This document shows positions 44,719 through 52,892 of a stretch of 64,000 bases of DNA, piece after piece. Positions within the stretch are counted from its first letter, which is position 1. Every line of letters starts with the position of its first letter. Source of the stretch: JAAXHH01 sp965248395 (GTDB lineage Bacteria > JAAXHH01); NCBI GenBank assembly GCA_965248395.1, contig OZ252103.1, positions 310,001 through 374,000 of the forward strand, given 5' to 3'. The translations under genes and the position numbers were made by a program. The notes below the pieces were generated by a model, which saw only the letters and a list, made by a program, of their open reading frames with translations, was not told the origin of the DNA and did not search any database.

Positions 44719-45339
44719 TCATTGCCCGCCGCAGTTGGCGCATCCGTCGTCGCTGAATCCATTCAGGGCGCTGCAGCACTCGCACTGGAACAACACCTGC
44801 CCGTCTTCGATGTATCGGGACTTCATCCACCTTCGCGCCGGTTCCCGGTATTTCGAGGGCACGATGATACTGGCCGCTTCAATTGTATCCTTTGCGAGGA
44901 CTAGGGCGGCGTCCTGGTCGGTCGAAAAGATCCGGCTCTCCACGCCTTTCTGCGCCAGGTAGCGCTGGTAGGTCAGCGCTTCCCGGTCTTTGGCCCGGTA
45001 GAGGATTTCTTCTTCCGCCGGCTGCTCTTCTTCCATTTCGTGTTTTTCGCATAGATACCGGCCCAGCCGGCGAATCCCGCATTCCGCGCACACGTGCTGT
45101 CCGCAAATGACACAGCGCCCGTGCGCCGGGACGGCCGGATGGAAAAAACACCGTAGATCGTCTGTGAATACCGTGCCGCAGACCGGGCAGGAACGCGCGT
45201 CGCCCGGGACCTCTTCTTTACACTCGTCGCAAACCCAGGTCGACTCCTCATTCAGCCCGTCAATCAAGAGGGTGGCGCAGATCGGGCACTTCTGTACGCG
45301 CCGGGGGTATTCACATTCGCAAACTGGACAAAAGGCCAT
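44719..45339 (-). CDS. Zinc-ribbon protein with B-box-like and DUF2007-like segments
   Basis: 206 residues. Cys pairs occur as MAFCPVCECEYPRRVQKCPIC, WVCDECKEEV...SCPVC, then RCFFHP, CVICGQHVCAECG and YLCEKH (a B-box-like cluster), and finally CECCSALNGFSDDGCANCGG. Between them, residues about 128-175 (RAKDREALTYQRYLAQKGVESRI split over two strands) resemble the DUF2007 signal-transducing fold. No enzymatic motif. It is inserted between hemD and hemB; whether it has a heme role is unknown. Confidence 0.75.
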   Translation of the reverse strand: MAFCPVCECEYPRRVQKCPICATLLIDGLNEESTWVCDECKEEVPGDARSCPVCGTVFTDDLRCFFHPAVPAHGRCVICGQHVCAECGIRRLGRYLCEKHEMEEEQPAEEEILYRAKDREALTYQRYLAQKGVESRIFSTDQDAALVLAKDTIEAASIIVPSKYREPARRWMKSRYIEDGQVLFQCECCSALNGFSDDGCANCGGQ

Positions 45340-45442
45340 AGGAAGCCGGTCAAATCGAAGGGGTTTCTACCACGGGTGGTACCACTCGGGCAACTGCCGT
45401 GTAACATAGCCGGGTGTCACTCGGTCACCCGCTGCTTAACGT

Positions 45443-45470
45443 ATCACATTACTGTATATATGTGATCACA
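45443..45470. promoter_or_regulatory. Inverted repeat in the hemD / zinc-ribbon gap
   Basis: ATCACAT (45443-45449) and ATGTGAT (45460-45466) are 10 nt apart, and TGTGATCACA (45461-45470) is itself a perfect palindrome. It lies upstream of the zinc-ribbon gene on the minus strand, in a 173-nt gap. It may be a regulator site; the resemblance to CRP half-sites is superficial. Confidence 0.35.
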
Positions 45471-45512
45471 AGCCCAACGAATATACTCAGGGGCTTCTTC
45501 GCAAGGCAATCG

Positions 45513-46358
45513 TTATTCCGTATGCTGCTCCCCCGTGGACAAGTGGTGCCGCACTATCGCGTCTACGAGCGCGGGGATAGATGCCTGGTCGGGCATGATA
45601 TCCACGGAAAGACCCGCTTCGGCGGCGGTTCCGGCCGTGGCGGGGCCAATGCAGGCGATGCGGACGCCCTCGGTGAACCGCGGCAATCGATCCGGTCCCA
45701 CGGCTTTCGCAAACGCAGCGGCGGCCGAAGAACTGGCGAACACGGCCACGTGGATTTTCCGGTCTTCCAACATGGACACGATCCTGTCCGGCAGGGCCTC
45801 TTCCATCGCCGTGCGGTAGACCGTGACCTCGGTCACGCATGCACCGGCGGCGGATAGTCCCTCGACCACGGCCGGACCCGCGATATCCGACGTGGGAAAG
45901 AGGATTCGGGCGCCTTGCAGATCGCAGGCTTCGGCCAGGGTCTCCACCAGCTTCTCGGCCCGGAAAACTTCGGGGCGATGGTCCGCTTCGATACCGTGTT
46001 TTCTCAACGCATCCGACGTGGCCCGTCCCACCGTGGCGACACGCGGTCCGGACAGCGCCCTGGTGTCCAGCCCGTTTTCGCAGAGCCTTTTGAAAAAAGC
46101 CTCCACGGCGTTTCCGCTGGTAAAGACCACGTGATCGAAACCGGAAAGATTGGACAGCGCGGCGTCCACGTCCGACCAGTCGTCCGGCGCTTCGATCCGT
46201 ATAAGCGGCGCTTCGACCGGTTCCGCGCCAACCCGGACGAGGGATTCGGACAGATCGCCGGCCTGGTCCCTGGCCCGTGTGATAAGCACACGCATTCCGA
46301 ATAACGGCTTCGATTCAAACCAGTTGAGTTGTTGCCGCAGCGCGACCACCTCCCCCAC
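45513..46358 (-). CDS. hemD: Uroporphyrinogen-III synthase with a CobA-like N-terminal tail
   Basis: 281 residues from GTG 46358; ATG 46295 (MRVLITRARDQ) is an alternative giving the ordinary HemD start. Two alpha-beta domains: MRVLITRARDQAGDLSESL, HVVFTSGNAVEAFF, ARILFPTSDIAGP and VTVYRT, VAVFASSSAAAAF, IACIGPATAGTA. It cyclises hydroxymethylbilane with ring D inversion. The first 21 residues (GEVVALRQQLNWFESKPLFG) match the linker that joins CobA methyltransferase to HemD in fused proteins, though no CobA is present. The gap to hemC is 34 nt. Confidence 0.92.
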   Translation of the reverse strand: MGEVVALRQQLNWFESKPLFGMRVLITRARDQAGDLSESLVRVGAEPVEAPLIRIEAPDDWSDVDAALSNLSGFDHVVFTSGNAVEAFFKRLCENGLDTRALSGPRVATVGRATSDALRKHGIEADHRPEVFRAEKLVETLAEACDLQGARILFPTSDIAGPAVVEGLSAAGACVTEVTVYRTAMEEALPDRIVSMLEDRKIHVAVFASSSAAAAFAKAVGPDRLPRFTEGVRIACIGPATAGTAAEAGLSVDIMPDQASIPALVDAIVRHHLSTGEQHTE

Positions 46359-46392
46359 GGGACGGTTTTGTGCTTACTTTGGGTTTCGCCGT

Positions 46393-47301
46393 TCATTGTG
46401 TTTCAGCGGCCTGTGCCAGCACGGCCTCGGCCATCCGACGGCCCAGGTCAGGTCCTTCTTCAGGTCCGCCGTGGAGGGAATGACGCACGATCCAACTACC
46501 GTCCTCGGCTGCCAGTACGGCGTCCAGTTGCAGGGCGTTTCCGTGGATTCTGCCCCACGCACCGATCGGGGTATGGCAACCGCCTCCGATACCGTGGAGT
46601 AAAGCCCGCTCAGCTATCACCGCCAGCCTCGACGGACGATGCTCGATGCGCCGCGCGGCTTCCAGGGTCCGCCGGTCATCCAACCGGGTTTCAATCGCTA
46701 GCGCCCCCTGGCCGACGGCCGGCATGCATATTTCCGGAGACAGGGATTCGGTAATCCGGTCCGACCAGCCCAGCCGCTGCAGCCCCGCGACGGCCAGTAC
46801 GATCGCGTCCGGGCCGTCCTCTTCCTCCAGCCTGGCCAGGCGCGTATCGATGTTTCCGCGTATGCCCGTAAAACGAAGATCCGGCCTGTAGTGTTGCAGC
46901 TGAGTCCGCCGCCGCGGACTTCCCGTGGCGATACAGGCGCCGCGACGTAGACGATCAAGCCCTGTCCCGTCCCGGCTGATCAAGGCGTCGCGCTCGTCCA
47001 CCCGTTCCGGTACCGCGGCGATGGCCAGGCCGTCGGGAAGTGTCGTCGGAAGGTCCTTGAGGCTGTGCACGGCCGCGTCGATCTCTCCGGAGATCAGGGC
47101 CCGTTCCAGTTCTTTGACAAAAACACCCTCCCCGCCGAAAGTGTCGAGGGCGGCGTCTGGGGCCGTGTCGCCCTTCGTCTTCAGTACGCGCACGTGGACG
47201 GTCAGACCCTCGTGGGCCGCTTCGATGGCCCGGGCCGCGTAATGGGCCTGAACGAGGGCCAGCCGGCTGCCGCGGGTGCCTATGGTAAGGGTGGTAGACA
47301 T
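46393..47301 (-). CDS. hemC: Porphobilinogen deaminase (hydroxymethylbilane synthase)
   Basis: 302 residues. TLTIGTRGSRLALVQA at the N-terminus, LKTKGDTAPD, VHSLKDLPTTLPDG, ATGSPRRRTQL, and the cofactor-binding Cys in IGGGCHTPIGAW. It polymerises four porphobilinogens on a dipyrromethane cofactor. Located 42 nt after hemA and 34 nt before hemD. Confidence 0.97.
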   Translation of the reverse strand: MSTTLTIGTRGSRLALVQAHYAARAIEAAHEGLTVHVRVLKTKGDTAPDAALDTFGGEGVFVKELERALISGEIDAAVHSLKDLPTTLPDGLAIAAVPERVDERDALISRDGTGLDRLRRGACIATGSPRRRTQLQHYRPDLRFTGIRGNIDTRLARLEEEDGPDAIVLAVAGLQRLGWSDRITESLSPEICMPAVGQGALAIETRLDDRRTLEAARRIEHRPSRLAVIAERALLHGIGGGCHTPIGAWGRIHGNALQLDAVLAAEDGSWIVRHSLHGGPEEGPDLGRRMAEAVLAQAAETQ

Positions 47302-47343
47302 GGGAGAGCGGGGTCGATGGCCGCATGAACAGGGATCGACACG

Positions 47344-48642
47344 CTATTCGTTCCCGGCGCCGTTCTTGTCGTTCGCCTGTTCATCGAGACCGAACAGGTG
47401 GCGAAGGCTGTAGAGGTGGTAGTCCTTGTGCTCCGTATTCGTCGTGTTTCTGAGCTGGACCGTCGGTTGATGCAGCAACTTGTTTACAATGGCACGGCTC
47501 ATCTTGTCCACGGTTTCCCGGTCCTTATCGGAAAGATGGCCGAGTTGGGCAAGGGCCCGGTCCACTTCCTGGTGCCGGACACCGTCCGCGAAGTGACGGA
47601 GCTGCGTAATGGTGGGCGTAACGGCGAGATTCTGATACCACGCAAGGAACCGGTCCACTTCCATCTCTACGATCCCTTCCACTTTCCGCGCTTCCGCCTT
47701 CCGCGCCTCGGCATTGTCGTCCACCACCGACTGCAGGTCGTCCATGTCGTACAGAATGACATTATAGAGGTCTCGCACCCGCGGGTCGATATCCCGCGGC
47801 GCCGCGATGTCGATCAGGAATATGGGCCGGTTCCGCCGGTCGTGCATGATATCCGCCATCTGTTCCTTGCCCAGCACCGGTTTGGTGGATCCGGTCGAAC
47901 TGATTACGATATCGACATCGGAAATCATCTGGAGTCCGTCTTGCAGCGAAACGGCGATGCCATCGGAGCGATGGGCCAGGTCGGCGGCCCGTTCGTAGGT
48001 CCTGTTGGCGACGATGAGCCGCTTCACGCCCTGTTCGACAAGGTACTCCGCGGTCCGTTCGCCCGTCTCTCCCGCACCGATCAACATGGCCGCATGCTGC
48101 CGCAGGTCTTTGAAGATCTTCCTCGCCAGTTCGACCGCAACGGAACTGACGGATACGGCGCCTACCCCGATTTCCGTCGTCTCCCGCACCTGTTTGCCCA
48201 CGGCCAGCGCCTTTTCGAACAGCCGGTTGAGGACCACGCCCGTGGTCTTCGTATTCAACGACTGCATGTAGGCCTCCCTGACCTGGCCGAGAATCTGCTG
48301 CTCGCCGACCACAAGGGAGTCCAGGCTGGAGACGACCCGGAACAGGTGCCGGATGGCCTCTTCGTCCTTCCGGTGATAGAGGTAGGGCGACAAGACACCA
48401 TCATCCAGGCCGTGTATTTCATGAAACCACGCCTCGATGGGCCCGGGATCGGCGTGTTCCTCATCGGTGGTCGCGTACATCTCGCTGCGATTGCAGGTGG
48501 ACAGCAGCACCGCTTCGAGGATGCCGCCCGAAGACTTCACGAAGGAGAGCGCTTTCTCATGGAGCGTCTTCGACAGTACCGCCTGGTCGCGCACATCGAT
48601 GGGCGCAGTATGGTGGCTCAGTCCGACGAGTGTAAGGTGCAT
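47344..48642 (-). CDS. hemA: Glutamyl-tRNA reductase
   Basis: 432 residues. VGLSHHTAPIDVRD, the catalytic Cys in STCNRSEMYA, SLVVGEQQILGQVREAY, NADPH-binding VELARKIF...LIGAGETGERTAEYL and the C-terminal dimerisation helices (FADGVRHQEVDRALAQL). It commits glutamyl-tRNA(Glu) to tetrapyrroles. It lies 61 nt after the ccsA-like gene in the heme operon. Confidence 0.97.
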   Translation of the reverse strand: MHLTLVGLSHHTAPIDVRDQAVLSKTLHEKALSFVKSSGGILEAVLLSTCNRSEMYATTDEEHADPGPIEAWFHEIHGLDDGVLSPYLYHRKDEEAIRHLFRVVSSLDSLVVGEQQILGQVREAYMQSLNTKTTGVVLNRLFEKALAVGKQVRETTEIGVGAVSVSSVAVELARKIFKDLRQHAAMLIGAGETGERTAEYLVEQGVKRLIVANRTYERAADLAHRSDGIAVSLQDGLQMISDVDIVISSTGSTKPVLGKEQMADIMHDRRNRPIFLIDIAAPRDIDPRVRDLYNVILYDMDDLQSVVDDNAEARKAEARKVEGIVEMEVDRFLAWYQNLAVTPTITQLRHFADGVRHQEVDRALAQLGHLSDKDRETVDKMSRAIVNKLLHQPTVQLRNTTNTEHKDYHLYSLRHLFGLDEQANDKNGAGNE

Positions 48643-48703
48643 GACTCCACCCTGAATGCGGGATAGTTCTTATTCATGGTCGGATATCCGTTTGCCGTCG
48701 AAG

Positions 48704-49525
48704 TCAGTCGAAGATATGCAGGTTCGTCCAGAGCCCGGCGCCCAGATAGGCCAGCAGAACGGACGCGAATCCGGCCATCGAGATGATCGCCGCCCGTTCT
48801 CCCTGCCACCCGGCGGTATAGCGGGTAACCAGCTGGGATGTGAAGATCACCCAGGTCAGCATCACGCACAGGACCTTGGGGTCCATAAGCCAGGGCATGA
48901 TCGAGTCCCAGGCGGCCGTCGCCCACCAGATCCCCGTGGCGATACCCGCGGACAGAAACACCCAGCCGATAATCGTCGCCTTGAGGTTCATCTCGTCCAG
49001 CATGCCCAGCGCGGGCAAACGCGAGAACACCAGGCCCACGCGGCGGTGGTGAATGTAGTACATCTGCATGACGTACAGCAGCCCCGTGATGAAGGAGAAG
49101 GAAAACGCGGCGTAAGCCAGGAAACTGGCCGTTACGTGGAAATTGAACCACGGGCTCTGCAACAGGGGCGGCAACGGATCCACGGGGCTCATGAACACCG
49201 TGGACGCGGCCTGCGCAGCCAGGACCAGGGGCAGGACGAACACCCCCAGCGACCGGTCGCGGAATCGACGTTCCAGAAACAGGTAGACGACGGCGATGAG
49301 CCATGCGAAGAAGCTCATCGATTCGTGCAGGCCCACGAAGGGCGGATGGCTGGATTCTACGGCGCGGGCGACAAGAAAAGCGCTGTGGCAAACCAGCGCC
49401 AGCACCAGGCACAGGCTGGCGTAGAAACCCGTCCTGGGCTGTCTCGTCCAGAAATGGCGGAAATAGATCACCGTGGCGACCGCGTAACCCGCCAGAATCG
49501 TGCCATGCAAAATGTAGATACCCAT
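48704..49525 (-). CDS. CcsA/HemX-type cytochrome c assembly protein
   Basis: 273 residues with about eight membrane helices. HSAFLVARAVESSHPPFVGLHESMS and SPWFNFHVTASFLAYAAFSFSF carry the His and aromatic residues of the CcsA/CcmC family, although the tryptophan-rich WWD signature is modified to ESMSFFAWL. Small members next to hemA are called HemX. The family moves or handles heme at the membrane or stabilises HemA. First gene of the heme operon, with a promoter 57 nt upstream. Confidence 0.85.
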   Translation of the reverse strand: MGIYILHGTILAGYAVATVIYFRHFWTRQPRTGFYASLCLVLALVCHSAFLVARAVESSHPPFVGLHESMSFFAWLIAVVYLFLERRFRDRSLGVFVLPLVLAAQAASTVFMSPVDPLPPLLQSPWFNFHVTASFLAYAAFSFSFITGLLYVMQMYYIHHRRVGLVFSRLPALGMLDEMNLKATIIGWVFLSAGIATGIWWATAAWDSIMPWLMDPKVLCVMLTWVIFTSQLVTRYTAGWQGERAAIISMAGFASVLLAYLGAGLWTNLHIFD

Positions 49526-49551
49526 ATGATCCGGCCTCGAGGAAATCCGTC

Positions 49552-49571
49552 GTCAGGAATCCAAGCCTGAC
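49552..49571. promoter_or_regulatory. Inverted repeat at the heme operon transcript start
   Basis: GTCAGG and CCTGAC arms (49552-49557 and 49566-49571) with an 8-nt spacer, overlapping the predicted start or early leader, 26 nt before the ccsA start. It could be an operator or a 5' hairpin. Confidence 0.45.
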
Positions 49572-49581
49572 AAGATACCCT

Positions 49582-49610
49582 AAAATACCGTCTTATCATG
49601 TATTTATCAA
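49582..49610 (-). promoter_or_regulatory. Heme operon promoter
   Basis: Minus strand: -35 TTGATA (49610-49605), 17-nt spacer, -10 TATTTT (49587-49582). The predicted start is near 49575. Confidence 0.55.
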
Positions 49611-49711
49611 GTCCAAAGGACCTCGGAACCCTCAGCGCCGTGCGGTTCTCCGCTTCGAGAATGCCATATCCCAAGAGCGCCACGGCAAGAAGGTAAACCC
49701 AACCTTGCGCT

Positions 49712-49739
49712 TTGCCTCTGAACCCGGCAGTTGTATATT
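49712..49739 (+). promoter_or_regulatory. era promoter giving a leaderless transcript
   Basis: TTGCCT (49712-49717), 16-nt spacer, TATATT (49734-49739). ATG 49747 lies 7 nt past the -10, so the transcript should start at or next to the A of the start codon; no ribosome site is present. Confidence 0.55.
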
Positions 49740-49746
49740 GCAGTCC

Positions 49747-50676
49747 ATGGAACCCACCGGACAGACGGAAGGCGCCACAGGCGCAGGAACGCATCGCGCG
49801 GGATTCGTGGCCCTTGTCGGAAAACCGAACGTGGGCAAGTCCACCCTGATGAACGCGCTCCTGCAGTACCGGCTTTCCATCGTGACGCCCCGGCCCCAGA
49901 CCACCCGTCAACGGGTACTGGGCATTCTGACGAAGGATACCTGCCAGGTCCTGTTCCTGGATACACCCGGCCTCCTCGAACCCGGCTACAGGCTCCAGGA
50001 ATACATGCTTCAATCCGCGATTCACACGATGCGCGACTCGGACGCGGCCGTGGCGATCGTGGACGCCACCCGTTTCTTCCATGACCTCGACGACCGGGTC
50101 GTCGGTTTCCTCGAACAGAGCCGCGGTCCGGTTATCCTGGCGATAAACAAGATCGACCGGACTTCCAAGGCCTCCCTGCTGCCCCTGATCGACCAGGCGA
50201 GCAACCGTTTCCCCTTCGCCGAGATCGTACCCGTGTCCGCCCTCGAGGGAGACGGACTCGACCCGTTGCTGACCGCCATTATCCGCTTGCTTCCGGACGG
50301 TCCGGCCCTGTACCCCGAGGACATGCTCACGGATCAACCGGAAAGGTTTTTCGTGGGAGAAATCATCCGGGAGCACTTGTTCCTGGCCCTGCACGAGGAA
50401 CTGCCCTACGCATCGGCCGTGATCGTCGAGGATTTCACGGACAGGCCCAACGGCACGGCATACATTCAGGCGGGTATCATCATCGAGAGAACTTCCCAGA
50501 AGGGCATCATCATCGGCAAGAATGGACGCATGCTGAAACGTATTGGCACGTCCGCAAGGAAGTCGATCGTCGATTTCCTGGACCGGCCCGTCTATCTCGA
50601 CCTGCGGGTCAAGGTCCGGCCGTCGTGGCGAAAAAAAGACCAGGAGCTGAAACGGTTGGGCTACACGACGAGGTAG
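49747..50676 (+). CDS. era: GTPase Era
   Basis: 309 residues from ATG 49747; the frame upstream is not Era-like. G1 GKPNVGKST, G2 region PQTTRQRVLGI, G3 DTPGL, G4 NKID, G5 VSALEG, then the C-terminal KH domain with GIIIGKNGRMLKRIGTSARKSI. Era binds the 3' end of 16S rRNA and helps 30S assembly. No Shine-Dalgarno is visible. Ends 17 nt from the convergent APH-type gene. Confidence 0.97.
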   Translation: MEPTGQTEGATGAGTHRAGFVALVGKPNVGKSTLMNALLQYRLSIVTPRPQTTRQRVLGILTKDTCQVLFLDTPGLLEPGYRLQEYMLQSAIHTMRDSDAAVAIVDATRFFHDLDDRVVGFLEQSRGPVILAINKIDRTSKASLLPLIDQASNRFPFAEIVPVSALEGDGLDPLLTAIIRLLPDGPALYPEDMLTDQPERFFVGEIIREHLFLALHEELPYASAVIVEDFTDRPNGTAYIQAGIIIERTSQKGIIIGKNGRMLKRIGTSARKSIVDFLDRPVYLDLRVKVRPSWRKKDQELKRLGYTTR

Positions 50677-50693
50677 GTGGCGCGACCGGGGCG

Positions 50694-51851
50694 TTACGAC
50701 TGTCCCGGCAGCGCTCCAGCCAGTTTTTCGGAGGCCAGACCGAGGTGCAGATCCAGGTCCGACCACAGCGCCTCCAGCGGCCGGAGTTCGTTCCACGGCT
50801 GGACTTTTTGACGGTCGTAACCTTCGATCACGGACAGGATCCGCACGGCCCACTGGACGGGAAGGATGGCCTGGTACACGGCCATCTTCTCGAAGGCATG
50901 GGGGTCGTTGCTCCGTTCACAGTAGCTTTCCAGGGCTCCATCACGGACGCTCGTCTCCAACCCCGCGCTCTCCGGATGCCAGAAAAACCCGGCGACCTCG
51001 TAGAACGGATCCATGATCCCCGCGTGTTCCCAGTCGACCAGTCCGATACGGCCGCAGCCCATTCTCACCAAGTTCGCCGGCCGGCAGTCTCCATGACACA
51101 AGCTGGGCAGGGAATCCGCCCATAGCGCGGACCTCAGTTCCATCATGGCCATGCACCGTCTCAGGTCCCGCAGCCGCTCCATGGCATGCCGGAACGATGG
51201 ATCTTCCATGGCGGCGGTTAGGGCCGTGGCGTGAATGGTTTCGTCAATGTACCGGAGACAGTCCACAGGACGGACCGGTCCCGCCTGCCTGGCGAGGGGC
51301 GAATCGCCAGGATCCGAAAGGCCATGTACAGCGATCCAGGTCTCCAGGAGCGCGTCCAGGTCTTCCCGGGTCATGCTCGAGGGTTCCGCCGGTGACCCCG
51401 GGAGTTTCTCGTAGATCAGCACGGGCGCGCTCAGTTCCGGGATCCTTGGATCGCCCGTCACGATATTCGGTACGGTATCCAGGAAAGAAAGCCGTTCCAT
51501 TGCGGCGTATTCCCGGTCCAGGCGCTGGGCCTGGTCAGCCGGATATATCTTGATGACGTAGATGCCGGAAGCGTTCTCGATCTCGTATAGACGATTGTTG
51601 AATCCGCCTCCCAATGGACGGATGCGGCTCCGGTTCAGGGCGAAGGCGTGCCCTTCACCGGCCAGCCGGGAAAGGTAACGCGACACGGCCGCTACGTCCG
51701 TGGATTCCGATCCGAAAAGCGGTGAAGCTTCCGGATCGTTTTTCGAACCCGGCGCTAATGAACGGTACATGGACCGATACATGGACGACTGCTTCCTCTG
51801 TGGCTTTTCCAATTGCCCGCGGACCCGGCGATTCGTATCTTGAGTGCTCAT
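50694..51851 (-). CDS. APH/choline-kinase-family phosphotransferase
   Basis: 385 residues; the first 40 are poorly conserved so the start may be later. The kinase fold is clear: RPLGGGFNNRLYEIE (P-loop equivalent), VIKIY with the ATP-binding Lys, catalytic loop LCHGDCRPANLV (Brenner motif HGDxxxxN) and metal-binding GLVDWEHAG. Members phosphorylate aminoglycosides, choline, homoserine or other hydroxyl or amine compounds. Substrate not assignable, and antibiotic resistance cannot be claimed. An N-terminal MYRS-MYRS doublet comes from a 12-bp duplication. Confidence 0.85.
   Translation of the reverse strand: MSTQDTNRRVRGQLEKPQRKQSSMYRSMYRSLAPGSKNDPEASPLFGSESTDVAAVSRYLSRLAGEGHAFALNRSRIRPLGGGFNNRLYEIENASGIYVIKIYPADQAQRLDREYAAMERLSFLDTVPNIVTGDPRIPELSAPVLIYEKLPGSPAEPSSMTREDLDALLETWIAVHGLSDPGDSPLARQAGPVRPVDCLRYIDETIHATALTAAMEDPSFRHAMERLRDLRRCMAMMELRSALWADSLPSLCHGDCRPANLVRMGCGRIGLVDWEHAGIMDPFYEVAGFFWHPESAGLETSVRDGALESYCERSNDPHAFEKMAVYQAILPVQWAVRILSVIEGYDRQKVQPWNELRPLEALWSDLDLHLGLASEKLAGALPGQS
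51763..51786 (-). repeat. 12-bp tandem duplication in the APH-type gene
   Basis: CGGTACATGGAC and CGATACATGGAC adjacent, one mismatch, encoding MYRS-MYRS on the minus strand. Confidence 0.8.
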
Positions 51852-51900
51852 AATCCGTCAAGCGGCGCACCCCACGATCGCTCGATTTTCAGTGGCTCGG

Positions 51901-51940
51901 CTTGGCCAGGCTCGGCCAGGCTCGGCCCGGCTTGGCCCGG
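51901..51940. repeat. Four-unit 10-bp minisatellite between divergent genes
   Basis: Units CTTGGCCAGG, CTCGGCCAGG, CTCGGCCCGG and CTTGGCCCGG follow without gaps, with a partial unit (GGCTCGG) before. It lies between the APH-type gene and the M48 gene, about 40 nt before the M48 ATG. Confidence 0.9.
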
Positions 51941-51979
51941 TCAGTTCCCGGGACATCCTTGATTCCGGTGTGTATCACG

Positions 51980-52867
51980 ATGAAATTCCACTCTCTGATA
52001 CGGCTTCTCGACAACGGCTTGTCCTGGTTCCTGTCGCTCAAACCCGCCGTCGTAGCGACCTCCCTGTTTCTGCTGACGTCCTTCGGCTGCGGAAGCGTCT
52101 TTCAAAACATCAACTTTCTCACCGACGCGGATGAAGTCGCGATCGGACGCGAGTTTTCGAGAGAGATCGAAAGAGAGATCAAGCTCTACACGGACCCGGA
52201 GGTGGTCCGCTACGTCGATGAACTCGGCCAGACCCTTGTCCGACATTCCATGCGAACGAATATTCGATACTACATAAAAGTCGTGGATACGGATGAAGTC
52301 AACGCCTTTGCCCTGCCTGGCGGCTATCTCTATATCAACCGGGGCCTCATCTCCCTGGCGGACACCGAATCGGAACTGGCGGGTGTGGTCGGACACGAAA
52401 TCGGCCACGTGGTGGGGCGCCACGGCGCCAAGTCCCTTAGCCGGCAACTCGGCCTGGAGATCATTACCGGCATGATTTCAGGCAGGAATCCCACCGGGGT
52501 ACAACGTGTCGCGTCGCAACTGGCGGGTATCGGAGGCATCCTCGGGATGTTTCACTATTCCCGGCAGGCGGAACGGGAAGCGGACGCCCTCGCGGTCGAG
52601 AATCTGCGGGACGCAGGCTACGATCCTGACGGAGTAACCCGTTTCTTCGAGAAGCTCCTGCAAATCAAGGACCGGGATCCGGGCGCGCTCGCGACCCTGT
52701 TTTCGACCCATCCGCCGAGCAGGGAACGCATTGAAAATACCGAGAAGCAAATCGCCGCGCTTCCGGTCAAGGATGGATTGACCATGGATTCCGAACGGTT
52801 TCAGCAGATAAAGAACCGGTTGCCGCCGCTGAAGAAGAACCCGCTGAAGAAGAAAAAGGAAAAGTAA
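51980..52867 (+). CDS. M48-family metalloprotease lipoprotein (BepA/LoiP-like)
   Basis: 295 residues from ATG 51980; an in-frame upstream start at 51902 lies in the minisatellite and is rejected. Signal peptide with lipobox-like SFGC (Cys37). Zinc site HEIGH at 139-143 and downstream EREADALAV supplies the third ligand. FALPGGYLYINRGLI and ATLFSTHPPSRERI are family landmarks; a Lys-rich tail ends the protein. Such proteases clear stalled outer-membrane proteins. No TPR domain follows, so it resembles LoiP more than BepA. Confidence 0.92.
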   Translation: MKFHSLIRLLDNGLSWFLSLKPAVVATSLFLLTSFGCGSVFQNINFLTDADEVAIGREFSREIEREIKLYTDPEVVRYVDELGQTLVRHSMRTNIRYYIKVVDTDEVNAFALPGGYLYINRGLISLADTESELAGVVGHEIGHVVGRHGAKSLSRQLGLEIITGMISGRNPTGVQRVASQLAGIGGILGMFHYSRQAEREADALAVENLRDAGYDPDGVTRFFEKLLQIKDRDPGALATLFSTHPPSRERIENTEKQIAALPVKDGLTMDSERFQQIKNRLPPLKKNPLKKKKEK

Positions 52868-52892
52868 CCTCTGCGTTCGCCAGGATCATCGA

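Noticed and set aside
45374..45390. T-box-like sequence GGGTGGTACCACTCGGG
   Set aside because: It resembles the T-box core GGGTGGTACCGCG on the plus strand, but there is no gene downstream in that direction, no specifier stem and no terminator.
50694..51851. Aminoglycoside-resistance gene
   Set aside because: The APH fold is clear but the family is broad (choline, homoserine and other kinases); nothing in the sequence points to an antibiotic substrate.
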